The notes below the pieces were generated by a model that worked only from the letters and a program-made list of their open reading frames with translations, did not search any database and was not told the DNA's origin. Shown piece after piece: positions 1-9,056 of a stretch of 58,678 nt of DNA. The stretch comes from Bacteroidota bacterium. GTDB lineage: Bacteria > Bacteroidota > Bacteroidia > Chitinophagales > UBA10324. The first letter of the stretch is position 1; every line of letters begins with the position of its first letter. The position numbers were made by a program, and so were the translations under genes. The stretch lies in NCBI GenBank assembly GCA_018267315.1, contig JAFDYS010000018.1, positions 1-58,678 on the forward strand, given 5' to 3'.

Positions 1-1818
1 CAGCAGGAACCTGATGCTTCGAGCTTTCCTTCAGGCGGATTGCGTAACACTTTTGAAGCACGCGGTTACACGGCTTGGGATCCCTCCTCCCCGGCATTCA
101 TCATGGAAATAGGTACCGGTAAAACGCTTTGCATCCCCACCGTATTCATTTCATACAATGGCGAAGCGCTCGATTACAAAGCGCCACTGCTTAAATCGCT
201 TCATGCCGTGGAAGAAGCGGCCGTATCCGTTTGCCACTACTTCGATAAAAATGTAACCAAGGTGGTTCCTACGCTGGGATGGGAACAGGAATATTTTGTT
301 ATTGATGAAGCGCTGTATGAAGCCCGCCCTGATTTGGTGATGAGTGAACGCACCTTGTTTGGTCATGCGCCGGCCAAAGGACAGCAGTTGGAAGATCATT
401 ACTTCGGAAGCATCCCGGAACGGGTGTATGCCCTCATGCTCGATTTCGAAACCGAATGCTACAAGCTCGGCATTCCCATTAAAACGCGGCACAATGAAGT
501 AGCTCCTTCACAGTTTGAGTGCGCTCCGTATTTCGAAGAAGCCAACGTGGCGGTGGATCACAACCAATTGCTCATGGATGTGATGCAGCGCGTGGCGCGC
601 CGCCACCGATTGCGCGTACTGCTGCATGAAAAGCCGTTTGCAGGAATTAACGGAAGCGGCAAGCACTGCAACTGGAGTTTGGCAACCGATACGGGAAAGA
701 ATTTACTCTCGCCGGGCAGAACGCCGAAAACCAATCTGCAATTCCTCACCTTTTTCATCAACGTGATCAAAGCCGTAAATGATCATTCCGATCTCATCCG
801 CGCTTCCATTGCATCAGCCAACAATGATCACCGCCTCGGAGCGAATGAAGCGCCGCCGGCCATCATCTCCGTATTCATCGGTTCTTACATGACGGAAGTG
901 CTGGAGGAAATTGAATCGAAAGTGGAAAGCGGCAAGTTCACGGAAGAAAGCGAGTCCGCCCTGCGCATTGACATTCACAACAAGATTCCGGCGCTGATGA
1001 AGGATAACACTGACCGCAACCGCACGTCGCCATTTGCCTTCACGGGCAACAAGTTTGAAGTGCGCGCTGTGGGTTCATCGCAGAACACATCTGCCACCAT
1101 GACGGTGCTCAACACCATTGTAGCCGACACGCTCAAACAATTCAAGAAAGACGTTGACAAACTGATCGAAGGCGGAAAGAACCGCGAAGTAGCCATCATG
1201 GAAGTGCTCAAGAAATATGTGAGTACGTCGAAGAAGATTCTCTTTGAAGGCAACAATTACAGCAAGGAATGGGAGCAGGAAGCCGAACGCCGCGGATTGC
1301 CGAATGTGAAAGACACACCGCATGCACTTGATGCGCTGGTGGAAAAGAAGAACATGGATTTGTTTGTGCGCAATGGAGTGTATATGGAAGAAGAACAGAA
1401 TGCGCGTCACGAGATCGAGCTGGAGAAATACATCAAGAAAATTCAGATCGAAGGCCGCGTGATCGGCGAGCTGGCGCTCAACCAGATAATTCCGGCAGCC
1501 ATTTCCTACCAGAATGAATTGCTGCGCAACATTGAAGCGTTGCAGAAAATAGGCGGCTCCAATGTGAAAGCGCAAACGGAACTGGCCAAAGAAATCAGCG
1601 AGCACGTGAATGTGATTGTGCAGAAGGTATATGAAATGACGGAGAACCGCAAAGGCGCCAACAATATTGAACATGCCCGTGAGCGCGCCATCGCTTACTG
1701 CGAAAAGGTGAAGCCCATCTTTGATGATATCCGTTACCACGTGGATAAGCTGGAGCTCATCGTTGATGACCGGTTGTGGCCGCTGCCCAAGTACCGCGAA
1801 CTTTTGTTTATGCGTTAA
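1..1818 (+). CDS. glnN: Glutamine synthetase type III, 5'-truncated by the window edge
   Basis: Makes glutamine from glutamate, ammonia and ATP in the cytoplasm. The reading frame is open from base 1 and stops at 1816-1818, giving 605 residues. The GSIII family is usually about 700-730 residues, so roughly the first 110-130 residues lie outside the window. Seen: FPSGGLRNTFEARGY and DPSSPAF near residues 10-35, GWEQEYFVID near 93 (metal and glutamate site), NGSGKHCNWS near 218, and NRTSPFAFTGNKFEVRAVGS near 340. These are family III features, not GSI or GSII. The C-terminal helical extension typical of GSIII is complete. A strong hairpin follows the stop. The TTG at base 40 is internal and is not the true start. 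Confidence 0.96.
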   Translation, partial: QQEPDASSFPSGGLRNTFEARGYTAWDPSSPAFIMEIGTGKTLCIPTVFISYNGEALDYKAPLLKSLHAVEEAAVSVCHYFDKNVTKVVPTLGWEQEYFVIDEALYEARPDLVMSERTLFGHAPAKGQQLEDHYFGSIPERVYALMLDFETECYKLGIPIKTRHNEVAPSQFECAPYFEEANVAVDHNQLLMDVMQRVARRHRLRVLLHEKPFAGINGSGKHCNWSLATDTGKNLLSPGRTPKTNLQFLTFFINVIKAVNDHSDLIRASIASANNDHRLGANEAPPAIISVFIGSYMTEVLEEIESKVESGKFTEESESALRIDIHNKIPALMKDNTDRNRTSPFAFTGNKFEVRAVGSSQNTSATMTVLNTIVADTLKQFKKDVDKLIEGGKNREVAIMEVLKKYVSTSKKILFEGNNYSKEWEQEAERRGLPNVKDTPHALDALVEKKNMDLFVRNGVYMEEEQNARHEIELEKYIKKIQIEGRVIGELALNQIIPAAISYQNELLRNIEALQKIGGSNVKAQTELAKEISEHVNVIVQKVYEMTENRKGANNIEHARERAIAYCEKVKPIFDDIRYHVDKLELIVDDRLWPLPKYRELLFMR

Positions 1819-1837
1819 AAAGTGAATGGTGAGAATG

Positions 1838-1875
1838 AAAAAGCCGTCCTGCTTTTCCGGGACGGCTTTTATTTT
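1838..1875. terminator. Bidirectional intrinsic terminator between glnN and the TerB-like gene
   Basis: The arms AAAGCCGTCC and GGACGGCTTT flank a short loop. A T-rich tract follows on the plus strand and an A-rich tract precedes it, so it can end both convergent transcripts. Confidence 0.85.
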
Positions 1876-1886
1876 TCTCCAATCGT

Positions 1887-2297
1887 TTACGCCTTCGGTT
1901 CAGTGAAAATTTCATCGAGCCGGTGCTTCAGTTTCTTGATAAGAGCTGCCTCTTTGGAGGTGGTGCCACGGTAAACGTGGGCCAGTTCTTTCACCAGGTT
2001 CACCACCATCATTTTAAGATGTGCATCAAAAGCCGTCTTGTGTGCCTCCACGTAATTACAGAATGATTCAAAGCAGGCGGATGAACCGGCATCACGATCC
2101 ATGAGTATATCGAATTCGATTTCGGCGTAGTAGGCATTGTCCGTTCCGAACTGATCGGTGGAATGCTCCACCGGCACCAGCTTCTTTTCAACGATCTCCC
2201 TGAGTTTGTCATATTCCTTCTTCTGCACCTTGCCATCCACGGCGGCCACAGCATACATCAGTTTTCCAACTTCGGAATAAAAGCGTCGGTAAATCAT
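1887..2297 (-). CDS. Small acidic TerB-like protein
   Basis: 136 residues from the ATG at 2297. A start eight codons upstream (2321) is possible, but the residues before MIYRRFY look like leader. The N-terminal half (VGKLMYAVAAVDGKVQKKEYDKL) resembles TerB/DjlA-type helical domains, in which an acidic DGKV/E turn follows a hydrophobic helix. No signal peptide or membrane segment is seen. Role unknown; the TerB likeness is a fold-level guess. It is convergent with glnN across a shared terminator. A weak promoter-like GAAATTTG lies at 2319-2326 on the minus strand. Confidence 0.7.
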   Translation of the reverse strand: MIYRRFYSEVGKLMYAVAAVDGKVQKKEYDKLREIVEKKLVPVEHSTDQFGTDNAYYAEIEFDILMDRDAGSSACFESFCNYVEAHKTAFDAHLKMMVVNLVKELAHVYRGTTSKEAALIKKLKHRLDEIFTEPKA

Positions 2298-2400
2298 GTT
2301 CGGTCGTTTTCTGTCACACAAATTTCGTCAATCACAATTAATTTTTCATACGCACTGAAAAAGTCAAACCAAAAACAGCATCCGATCGTTTTTCCTATTG

Positions 2401-2646
2401 ATGAAACGCTTCCAATCAGAATGGGCTGCAGGAACAGCAACAGGTCTGCTGATGCTGTATCTGGCGGGAGTGCTGCTTGCGTTTCCGGTCGAAGTTGTAG
2501 CATGGCTGTTACTTCCATTGCCGGTTGCCGTGGTTATTATGGTCTTTATTATTCTCACTGATGAGAAAATATCAGACAAGACCTTTGATGAGTTTTTCTA
2601 TGAGGATTTTGATTACCGGCGCAATGCACCGGGACAGCCATCGTGA
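2401..2646 (+). CDS. Small two-helix membrane protein, function unknown
   Basis: 81 residues. The ATG at 2401 is preferred over the adjacent in-frame TTG at 2398. Two hydrophobic segments (about residues 12-30 and 34-52) form a hairpin. The tail is acidic and aromatic (about residues 53-75, with DEFFYEDFDY) and probably cytoplasmic. I do not recognise a family. It ends two bases before the convergent DUF1697 gene. Modest confidence because of length and lack of homology evidence, but composition and position are gene-like. Confidence 0.55.
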   Translation: MKRFQSEWAAGTATGLLMLYLAGVLLAFPVEVVAWLLLPLPVAVVIMVFIILTDEKISDKTFDEFFYEDFDYRRNAPGQPS

Positions 2647-2648
2647 AA

Positions 2649-3209
2649 CTACCTTTCAACGGCAGCAGCAAACGCAAGCAGGTTTTTCAACGCCGACCAG
2701 AATCGCACCGTGGTGCGCACCTTGAATGTTTTCTCAATAAAGAGGTTGGGATATCCCCATTTGCCTTCAATGAGGTGATGTACACAAAAAGCATCGCGTC
2801 CCTTTACTTCAATAATCTTTACATCCTTTTTCGGAGAGAATAGCGGCGTCTTGATTTTCTCTTTCAACTCTGCTGACATGAATGCCACTGAAATTTTTGC
2901 ATCGTCCGGTAGTTTTTTGAACGGGTTGCGCCGGACCATTGCTTCGAGTTCATCCAGCATGCGGATCATCGTATCCACTTCATAACCGAGTTTCTTCTGC
3001 AGCAACTTTTCGATCCGGTCTTCCAGCATATCCGCGTCTGTTTCCGCCGAGTCGAAAATCACATTGCCACTCTGAATGAAGGTGCGTACATTTTGAAAAC
3101 CGGCAGAGGAAAATAGTTTCGAGAGTACGTCCATTTTTACAAAGCGACCGCCAACATTAATGGCGCGTAGAAAAGCAACGTAGGTAATAAGGGATTTATC
3201 CTTGTTCAT
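2649..3209 (-). CDS. DUF1697 family protein
   Basis: 186 residues, the usual length for DUF1697. Characteristic N-terminus: YVAFLRAINVGGRFVKMDVL, then TFIQSGNVIFDS near residues 42-53. The C-terminal half has the expected basic tail (KTFKVRTTVRFWSALKNL). A cytoplasmic alpha/beta protein of unknown biochemical role. It is a single gene, with no obvious partner on its strand. Confidence 0.9.
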   Translation of the reverse strand: MNKDKSLITYVAFLRAINVGGRFVKMDVLSKLFSSAGFQNVRTFIQSGNVIFDSAETDADMLEDRIEKLLQKKLGYEVDTMIRMLDELEAMVRRNPFKKLPDDAKISVAFMSAELKEKIKTPLFSPKKDVKIIEVKGRDAFCVHHLIEGKWGYPNLFIEKTFKVRTTVRFWSALKNLLAFAAAVER

Positions 3210-3232
3210 TATTCAATTACAACTGTGAGGCA

Positions 3233-4699
3233 TCAATGCTTGATTCCGGTAATAAGGGTTTCCCCGGTAAAGAAGCTGTTGTTATGTAGTGCCCTGAAGA
3301 AGTACACTCCTCCTGCGAGCGAATGTTCATCCAAAGCATATTTCTTTCCGGTAAAGATTTTCCTCCCCGCGGGATCAATCAGCCAAATCGCATCGGTTTC
3401 AAAAAGATCATTCCATGAAATCGCGTTTGAAGAATGATGCTCCACGCCTTCGCAAATGATTTCATAGCATCCGATATCCATCAGTAAGTAAGGGCGGCCG
3501 GTTCCCTCCAAATCAAATGCAGGAGCCGCTTTGGAGTAATAACTATCAACACCTCTATTGTATGCATCAATCCAGCAATTGGGATGATAGTTGTCCTCAT
3601 CAACATCCTGAAAAATCTCATCAGGAATTGCAATGAAAGAACTGCTGTCAGATTGGGTTGCCTGTTGCCACTGCGCAAGTGTGATGACTGTATTCCCATC
3701 ATCGGTTGACATGCGGTCAGTCACAATATTGTAATTGCCGTGAAAGCCGGAAATGCTCGCCGCATCAATGGCAATACTTCCTCTGAAAGCATGATCGCTC
3801 CAGATGATGTTGTTGAATACAATGTTACCTGTGCTGCCGCCGTCAATCAGCAGCCCCCAGCGCGCATCTGCGGCCTGCAAAATGGTATTGTTCACCACTA
3901 CGTTATTGTTGGCTCCTCCCCCGGCGTCAATTCTGAAAAGCGCAATACCGCTTGCATGATTATTATAGAGAAGATTGTTTTGAATCCTTGAGTTCTGGAC
4001 GCCGTCGCAGTTGATGGCAGAGCCGCCGCCGGTGCCGTTGTCGTGAATGATGTTGTTCTCTACCAGTGCATTGGAGATGATTCCATCGCCGCCAAGACTG
4101 ACATCGCCATTCATATGAATGCCGCAGTCGTGATTGCCGTAGCAGGTATTATTTCTGATTACAGGATTATCCGCGCTGTTGCCGAAATAAATTCCATGCT
4201 GTTCCACCGTGTTGGTGCAGATGTTTCCTTCAATCAGAATATTCTCGCTGAAGCCCGTGAGAATGCCCCACACCCCGCAATGATCACACATGTTGTTGCG
4301 GATGATCACCCCGGTGTCATCCACCGCCCGGATGCCGGTACGCGGCACATCAGCCACTGTAAACCCTTCAATCGTGATATAACTCGCTCCCTCGAGGTTA
4401 ATGCCGTCGTCAGTTGTAACATTGGGCTGATTAATTATCACTCCCGGCTGTGCTGCAAAAACGATACGCTGCGATGCCATTCCGCTTGTGGTGTGATAGA
4501 AGCCACTGTAGGTTCCCGGTAGAACGCTCACCGAATCGCCCGGCATCACTACATCCGAAGCATGCTGAAGCGTTTTAAATGCCGTGGCTGAAGACATGCC
4601 GTCATTCGAGTCATTGCCAGAAGGTGATACATAGTAAGTCATGGCTTTACTCCATAACCCGACAAATAACAAAATGAGAATTGAAAAAAATCGTTTCAT
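3233..4699 (-). CDS. Secreted right-handed beta-helix protein with T9SS sorting domain
   Basis: 488 residues. An N-terminal signal peptide (about 1-20) is followed by YYVSPSGNDSNDGMSSATAFKTLQHA, the usual DUF1565-like opening of pectate-lyase-fold proteins. Then come many N-N and G-I rungs (for example ENNIIHDNGTGGG, IQNNLLYNNHASGIALF), a right-handed parallel beta-helix of about residues 60-320. The last ~60 residues (LIDPAGRKIFTGKKYA to GGVYFFRAL) form a T9SS type A sorting domain. It is thus probably exported to the surface or medium, possibly acting on or binding polysaccharide. No catalytic residues can be assigned by eye. Confidence 0.88.
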   Translation of the reverse strand: MKRFFSILILLFVGLWSKAMTYYVSPSGNDSNDGMSSATAFKTLQHASDVVMPGDSVSVLPGTYSGFYHTTSGMASQRIVFAAQPGVIINQPNVTTDDGINLEGASYITIEGFTVADVPRTGIRAVDDTGVIIRNNMCDHCGVWGILTGFSENILIEGNICTNTVEQHGIYFGNSADNPVIRNNTCYGNHDCGIHMNGDVSLGGDGIISNALVENNIIHDNGTGGGSAINCDGVQNSRIQNNLLYNNHASGIALFRIDAGGGANNNVVVNNTILQAADARWGLLIDGGSTGNIVFNNIIWSDHAFRGSIAIDAASISGFHGNYNIVTDRMSTDDGNTVITLAQWQQATQSDSSSFIAIPDEIFQDVDEDNYHPNCWIDAYNRGVDSYYSKAAPAFDLEGTGRPYLLMDIGCYEIICEGVEHHSSNAISWNDLFETDAIWLIDPAGRKIFTGKKYALDEHSLAGGVYFFRALHNNSFFTGETLITGIKH

Positions 4700-4759
4700 A
4701 AGAGCACCTGTGTACGCAGCAAATGTCGCAAATGTTTGATCCGGGCAGTTCCAATTTCA

Positions 4760-4793
4760 TTTGCGGCTCTTTGCATTCATTCAAATAACTTTG
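4760..4793 (+). promoter_or_regulatory. Bacteroidota-type promoter of the PorE-like gene
   Basis: TTTG at 4760-4763, a 22-nt spacer, then TAACTTTG at 4786-4793, matching the -33/-7 consensus. The ATG follows 5 nt later, so the transcript is probably leaderless. Confidence 0.7.
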
Positions 4794-4798
4794 CGATA

Positions 4799-6862
4799 AT
4801 GGCACCGAAAATGATCCGCAGAATTTTTGTTCTCCTTCTGGTCATTGCTGTTGCGTCACTGGTTTCCTGCCTGGTAACGCAGCAGGCAAAAACGGGCGAC
4901 ATGCTTTTCCAGGAGAAGAAATATGATCAGGCCGCCGAGCTGCTGAAAACGGAATACAGCAATGAATCCGATCCAGTGATCCGGCAGAAAAAAGCATTTC
5001 AGATCGGCGAATGCTATCGGCTGAGCGGGCAAACCATTCCTGCCGAAGATTGGTACAAGACGGCCAGCAACCTAGACAATGACGATCAGCGTTCCGCTTT
5101 TATGTATGCGAGCATGCTCAAGTCGAATGAGAAATATGAAGAAGCGGTAAAAGCGTTTACCGATTACGTGAAGAAATTTCCATTTGATGAACAAGCGCGG
5201 AGTGAAGTGGAAACGTGCCAGATGGCCGAGCAGTGGAAAAACGCCCCCTCGAATTACACCATCCAGGGTGTAAGCGAGATCAATTCCATCGCATACGATT
5301 ATGCGCCCGTTCTTTACAACAAGAACGGGCTCGTATTTACCAGCGACCGCAGCGATGCCACGGGCTCCGAATCATACGGTTGGACCGGAGAAAAATTCAG
5401 CGACTTGTATATCGCCACCCGCAACACCGCCGGACAATTTTCAGCGCCTTCACCGTTTTCACCTAACCTGAATTCTGATTACAATGAAGGAACCCCCACC
5501 TTCAATAAAGACTTCACAGAAATTTATTTCACCCGCTGTGGCAGTTCCCTTACCACCAATGATTATTGCCACATCTATTACTCCGTTCGCAACGGCGATG
5601 AATGGAGTGAACCGGTTCCTGTTCCCATCTTCAACGACAGTTGCAATGTGGTGCAGCCGTTTCTCACAGCCGACGGCAAAGAACTCTATGTGGCTTCCGA
5701 TATTGACGGCGGTTATGGGGGAAAAGATTTGTATGTGCTCATGCGCGATGCCGAAGGCAACTGGGTGAATCCGCAAAACCTCGGACCTAACATCAATACC
5801 GATGGCGACGAAGGTTTCCCGGTGCTGAGCGATGACGGCAAATTGTATTTCGCATCCAACGGCCAGGAAGGCATGGGCGGGCTGGATATTTTTTCCGCCT
5901 CGCGGCTGAACAAGCAATGGAGCAACGTGCAGAACCTGCGAGCTCCCATCAACTCCGGCGCCGATGACTTTGCACTTGTTTTTGACAAGGTGGCCAAAGA
6001 AGATCACTACAAGATCCGCTCGAAAGGATTCTTTACCTCCAACCGTCCTGGAGGAAAAGGTAAAGACGACATCTACTCCTTCGTGGAAGCGAAGGTGAAG
6101 GTGATTCTCGTGAAGGGTGATGTGGTGGAGAAGAAGTTTGCCATAGAAGGTGACCCCAACAGCGCTGTCGTCGGATTCATGCCCATGGCGGCTCTCGATG
6201 TTCAGTCGCTCACACTGGATAACGACGGCAACGCAATTACCAAGTCGGGAAGAACGGTAAAGTCTGATGCCAACGGAAAATTTCAGTTCACGGCTGAATC
6301 AGACAAAACATATAAACTGAGTGCAGGCAAGCAGGACTATTTCACAAAGGCCGAGATCACGAACACGAATGGTTTTGCCCGCGAAGAAAAAGACACGGTA
6401 ATTGCCAGCGTGCGGCTGGTGCTGGAAAAGATTTTCAAGAATGTACAGGTGAACATCAGCAACATTTATTACGACTACAACAAAGCCAACATCCGGCCCG
6501 ATGCCGCCAAGGTGCTTGATACCATTGTAGCATTGCTTAAAGAAAATCCAAACGTAAAAGTGGAGATTGGCTCACACACCGACTCCCGCGGAAATGATGC
6601 CTACAACATGCGCCTCTCTCAGGCGCGTGCGCAAAGCGTAGTGGATTATCTGGTTCAGCACGGCATTGATGGTTCGTTGCTCGCCGCCAAAGGGTACGGC
6701 GAATCACAGCCGGTAAACAAATGTGTGAATGGCGTCAAGTGCACCGAGGAGGAATATCAGGCCAACCGCCGCACCACATTCAAAGTCACCTCTGCTGAAT
6801 TCACCATCGAGTCCATCACGCCGGAAAAGATTGAAGTGGATTCTTCCATGATCAACAAGTAA
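4799..6862 (+). CDS. PorE-like OmpA family lipoprotein (TPR, PD40 propeller, CRD, OmpA)
   Basis: 687 residues from the ATG at 4799; an upstream in-frame start would add residues lacking signal character. A signal peptide ends in LVSC, a lipobox. Domain order: TPR-like helices (about 30-150); PD40/WD40-like propeller strands with repeated LYFASNGQEGMGGLDIF-type motifs (about 165-430); a carboxypeptidase-regulatory-like beta domain (about 445-560); and an OmpA peptidoglycan-binding domain near 570-670 with HTDSRGNDAYNMRLSQARA. This is the order described for PorE of Porphyromonas gingivalis, which links T9SS to peptidoglycan. Paralogues with the same order exist in Bacteroidota, so the PorE assignment is likely but not certain. 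Confidence 0.9.
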   Translation: MAPKMIRRIFVLLLVIAVASLVSCLVTQQAKTGDMLFQEKKYDQAAELLKTEYSNESDPVIRQKKAFQIGECYRLSGQTIPAEDWYKTASNLDNDDQRSAFMYASMLKSNEKYEEAVKAFTDYVKKFPFDEQARSEVETCQMAEQWKNAPSNYTIQGVSEINSIAYDYAPVLYNKNGLVFTSDRSDATGSESYGWTGEKFSDLYIATRNTAGQFSAPSPFSPNLNSDYNEGTPTFNKDFTEIYFTRCGSSLTTNDYCHIYYSVRNGDEWSEPVPVPIFNDSCNVVQPFLTADGKELYVASDIDGGYGGKDLYVLMRDAEGNWVNPQNLGPNINTDGDEGFPVLSDDGKLYFASNGQEGMGGLDIFSASRLNKQWSNVQNLRAPINSGADDFALVFDKVAKEDHYKIRSKGFFTSNRPGGKGKDDIYSFVEAKVKVILVKGDVVEKKFAIEGDPNSAVVGFMPMAALDVQSLTLDNDGNAITKSGRTVKSDANGKFQFTAESDKTYKLSAGKQDYFTKAEITNTNGFAREEKDTVIASVRLVLEKIFKNVQVNISNIYYDYNKANIRPDAAKVLDTIVALLKENPNVKVEIGSHTDSRGNDAYNMRLSQARAQSVVDYLVQHGIDGSLLAAKGYGESQPVNKCVNGVKCTEEEYQANRRTTFKVTSAEFTIESITPEKIEVDSSMINK

Positions 6863-6867
6863 GGGGA

Positions 6868-6905
6868 AGTTGCCGGTTGCTTGTTGTTAGTTGCCGGTTA
6901 CCGGC
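6868..6905. repeat. Intergenic 21-bp-period direct repeat
   Basis: AGTTGCCGGTT occurs at 6868-6878 and again at 6889-6899, exactly 21 bp apart, followed by a further TTACCGG. Related words occur at 18787-18822. Confidence 0.6.
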
Positions 6906-6985
6906 ATCATGGCGTGTGGATACAACTGCTTTCAATCTTGTGGAAAATGAAAATAAGAAAAAGCGGTGCGACACGTTAATCATTT

Positions 6986-6993
6986 CAACTTTG
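6986..6993 (+). promoter_or_regulatory. Probable -7 element of the FtsB/DivIC-like gene
   Basis: CAACTTTG differs from TAnnTTTG in one base and lies 6 nt before the ATG at 7000. No good -33 box is visible at the expected distance. Confidence 0.45.
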
Positions 6994-6999
6994 CTTCTG

Positions 7000-7344
7000 A
7001 TGGCTAAGCCGAAAAAGAAAAACTTCTTCACCCGACTTCGCGCCCGGCAGATTCCTGCGTGGATGAAGAACAAATATTTTCTGACGCTGCTTGCTTTCTT
7101 TATCTGGATGCTGTTCTTTGACCGCAACGATCTTGTTTCGCAGGTTCAGTTACGGATGAAACTGGCCGACTATCGTGATAAAAAAGAATATTACGAACAG
7201 CAGATCAAAGATGTGAAGCGTGAGAAACAGGAACTACTCACCAACAAAGACTCCCTCGAGCAGTTCGCCCGTGAGCAGTACATGATGAAGAAGGACAATG
7301 AAGATCTATACGTGATAGTTGAGGAGAAAGAGAAGAAAAAATAA
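7000..7344 (+). CDS. FtsB/DivIC-family septum formation initiator
   Basis: 114 residues from the ATG at 7000; upstream in-frame codons run through a repeat and are not protein-like. A basic N-terminus (AKPKKKNFFTRLRAR) is followed by one transmembrane helix (about 27-45, FLTLLAFFIWMLFF) and an extracytoplasmic coiled coil (about 55-100), ending LEQFAREQYMMKKDNEDLYVI. That end is the typical FtsB/DivIC signature. It would act in the divisome with FtsL and FtsQ partners. A promoter-like CAACTTTG sits 6 nt upstream of the start. Confidence 0.88.
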   Translation: MAKPKKKNFFTRLRARQIPAWMKNKYFLTLLAFFIWMLFFDRNDLVSQVQLRMKLADYRDKKEYYEQQIKDVKREKQELLTNKDSLEQFAREQYMMKKDNEDLYVIVEEKEKKK

Positions 7345-7363
7345 CATTCCCTCAGACCTCTCT

Positions 7364-9016
7364 TCAATTCATCTTCCGGTTCCCCACCCACACAAACCGC
7401 TTCACAATAAAAGCCGCATCGGTGAGTGACGCATTGCCGGCAGGATTTCCTCCGGTAACATGCAGGTCACTGAATGCCGCATGCTGATTGACCCAGATCG
7501 GCCCGGTGAGATTGAACGTAACAGGAACAAAAACCTCATTCATCTCATCGGCAATTTTTTTCATCACACTTTCATCGGTGGAATACGCCGCGCACGTGAT
7601 GGCGCCGTGTTGTGCCGCCACCTCTTTCGCCAGCCGGATGGATTCATCCGTGTCTTTTGTTTTGATGGCAATGGCTATCGGCCCGAAAAGTTCCGTTTCA
7701 AAAGTCTTCACATCAGTGGCTGAAGTTTCCAGCAACACCGGTGACACGGTTCGTGATTGGGGAAACTCTTCATTCTTGACAGGTGAAGAAGGCAGCACGG
7801 CCCGGCTTCCCATCGCCGATGCATCGTGCACCCGATGCAATGTTTTTTCATTTTGAATGGCGCCTAAAACACCGGCACCCATCTTCGGGTTTGTCACCAA
7901 AGCGGTGAGCGCTTCTTTCAGCTTCACCACCACTGCCTCATGGGTGAGTACCTGATCCCCTGACTTTATTTTTTCCGGAATGAAAAAGTTTTGCGGCGCC
8001 GTACACATCTGCCCGCTGTAGAGTGAAACAGAAAATGCAAGATTCTGCAGCGTAACATCAATGTCCTTCACCGAATCAAGGATGACGGAGTTCACTCCCG
8101 CCTTTTCGGTAAAAGTGGTTTTATGCGACAATGACTCTACCCAGTTACCGAACTGTGTGTTGCCGGTGTAATCAATCAGCTTGATATCATGAAGTGATCC
8201 GAGCTTGATACTGATTGGCAGAATGGATGAATCCACGGCGAGCTGCACAATATTCGGATCAAAACCATTCTCCTTCAGTGTGTGCTGAATGAGCGCCACG
8301 CAAATCGCCATCGGGAGCACGGATTTCGGATGCGGTTTCACGATAGCGGTATTTCCGGTAATGAGGTTCGCATACAAACCCGGTAAAGAATTCCAAACGG
8401 GAAATGTGGAGCAGCCGATCACCAGCCCGATTCCTTTGGGTACCGGAATAAATTCCTTGTCGAGCTTCACTGAAAACTTTCCCATCGGTTTTTCCCAAAC
8501 TACTTCATGAGGAAATTTGGTGAGTTCATCATACCCGACTGCAATGGTTTCCAACGCGCGGTCCGCGGCATGCGGGCCACTGGCCTGAAAGGACATGATC
8601 CATGACTGCCCGGTAGTATGTTGCGTGGCCAAGGCGATTTCGAAAAAATGCTCTTGCATTTTCTCCAGTGATTCAACCAACACACCGGCACGGTCCTCAA
8701 TCGCCGTCTTTCTCCATGACCGGAATGCATCATTTGATGCCGCCACCAGCTCCTCAACATGGTAAACAGGATATTTTATCCCGAGCGGCTCCTGCGTATA
8801 GGGCGAAACTTCTTCCCCTTCCCAGTGACCCGAATCCTTTTGGAGCAGTGCTGTAAAATTCCGGTTCAGGTAACCGGCATATGTTTCGTTTCCCTTCTGT
8901 GCGGCATCTTCCGCATAGGCCTTGGGAATTTCAGGAAACGCCGCATAGAAAGTTCTTTCATGAACTGCTTTTACAGCGCGTGCAATCAAATCCCGGTGTT
9001 TTTCAAATAGCGACAT
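7364..9016 (-). CDS. paaN: PaaN-type aldehyde dehydrogenase (phenylacetate degradation)
   Basis: 550 residues from the ATG at 9016; the in-frame extension to 9088 lies upstream of a good promoter and is not translated. It is an aldehyde dehydrogenase-fold protein: a long N-terminal segment (LFEKHRDLIARAVKAVHERTF), a substrate/NAD region with KPHPKSVLPM near 245, a catalytic-base region TFTEKAGVNSV near 305, and a catalytic cysteine in SLYSGQMCTAPQNFF near 337. Length and N-terminus fit the short PaaN class, which oxidises the semialdehyde in the phenylacetyl-CoA route. No other paa gene is nearby, so the exact substrate is inferred from family. Confidence 0.82.
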   Translation of the reverse strand: MSLFEKHRDLIARAVKAVHERTFYAAFPEIPKAYAEDAAQKGNETYAGYLNRNFTALLQKDSGHWEGEEVSPYTQEPLGIKYPVYHVEELVAASNDAFRSWRKTAIEDRAGVLVESLEKMQEHFFEIALATQHTTGQSWIMSFQASGPHAADRALETIAVGYDELTKFPHEVVWEKPMGKFSVKLDKEFIPVPKGIGLVIGCSTFPVWNSLPGLYANLITGNTAIVKPHPKSVLPMAICVALIQHTLKENGFDPNIVQLAVDSSILPISIKLGSLHDIKLIDYTGNTQFGNWVESLSHKTTFTEKAGVNSVILDSVKDIDVTLQNLAFSVSLYSGQMCTAPQNFFIPEKIKSGDQVLTHEAVVVKLKEALTALVTNPKMGAGVLGAIQNEKTLHRVHDASAMGSRAVLPSSPVKNEEFPQSRTVSPVLLETSATDVKTFETELFGPIAIAIKTKDTDESIRLAKEVAAQHGAITCAAYSTDESVMKKIADEMNEVFVPVTFNLTGPIWVNQHAAFSDLHVTGGNPAGNASLTDAAFIVKRFVWVGNRKMN

Positions 9017-9048
9017 GATGAATGTTTTAAGGATTGAAAGTAGAAAGG

Positions 9049-9056
9049 CAAAGGTA
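9049..9056 (-). promoter_or_regulatory. -7 element of paaN
   Basis: On the minus strand this reads TACCTTTG, an exact TAnnTTTG match, giving a leader of about 30 nt before the paaN ATG at 9016. Confidence 0.6.

Noticed and set aside
1075..1740. Long minus-strand frame of 221 codons inside glnN
   Set aside because: An antisense shadow of a strongly conserved gene; composition is that of a reverse frame and there is no start signal.
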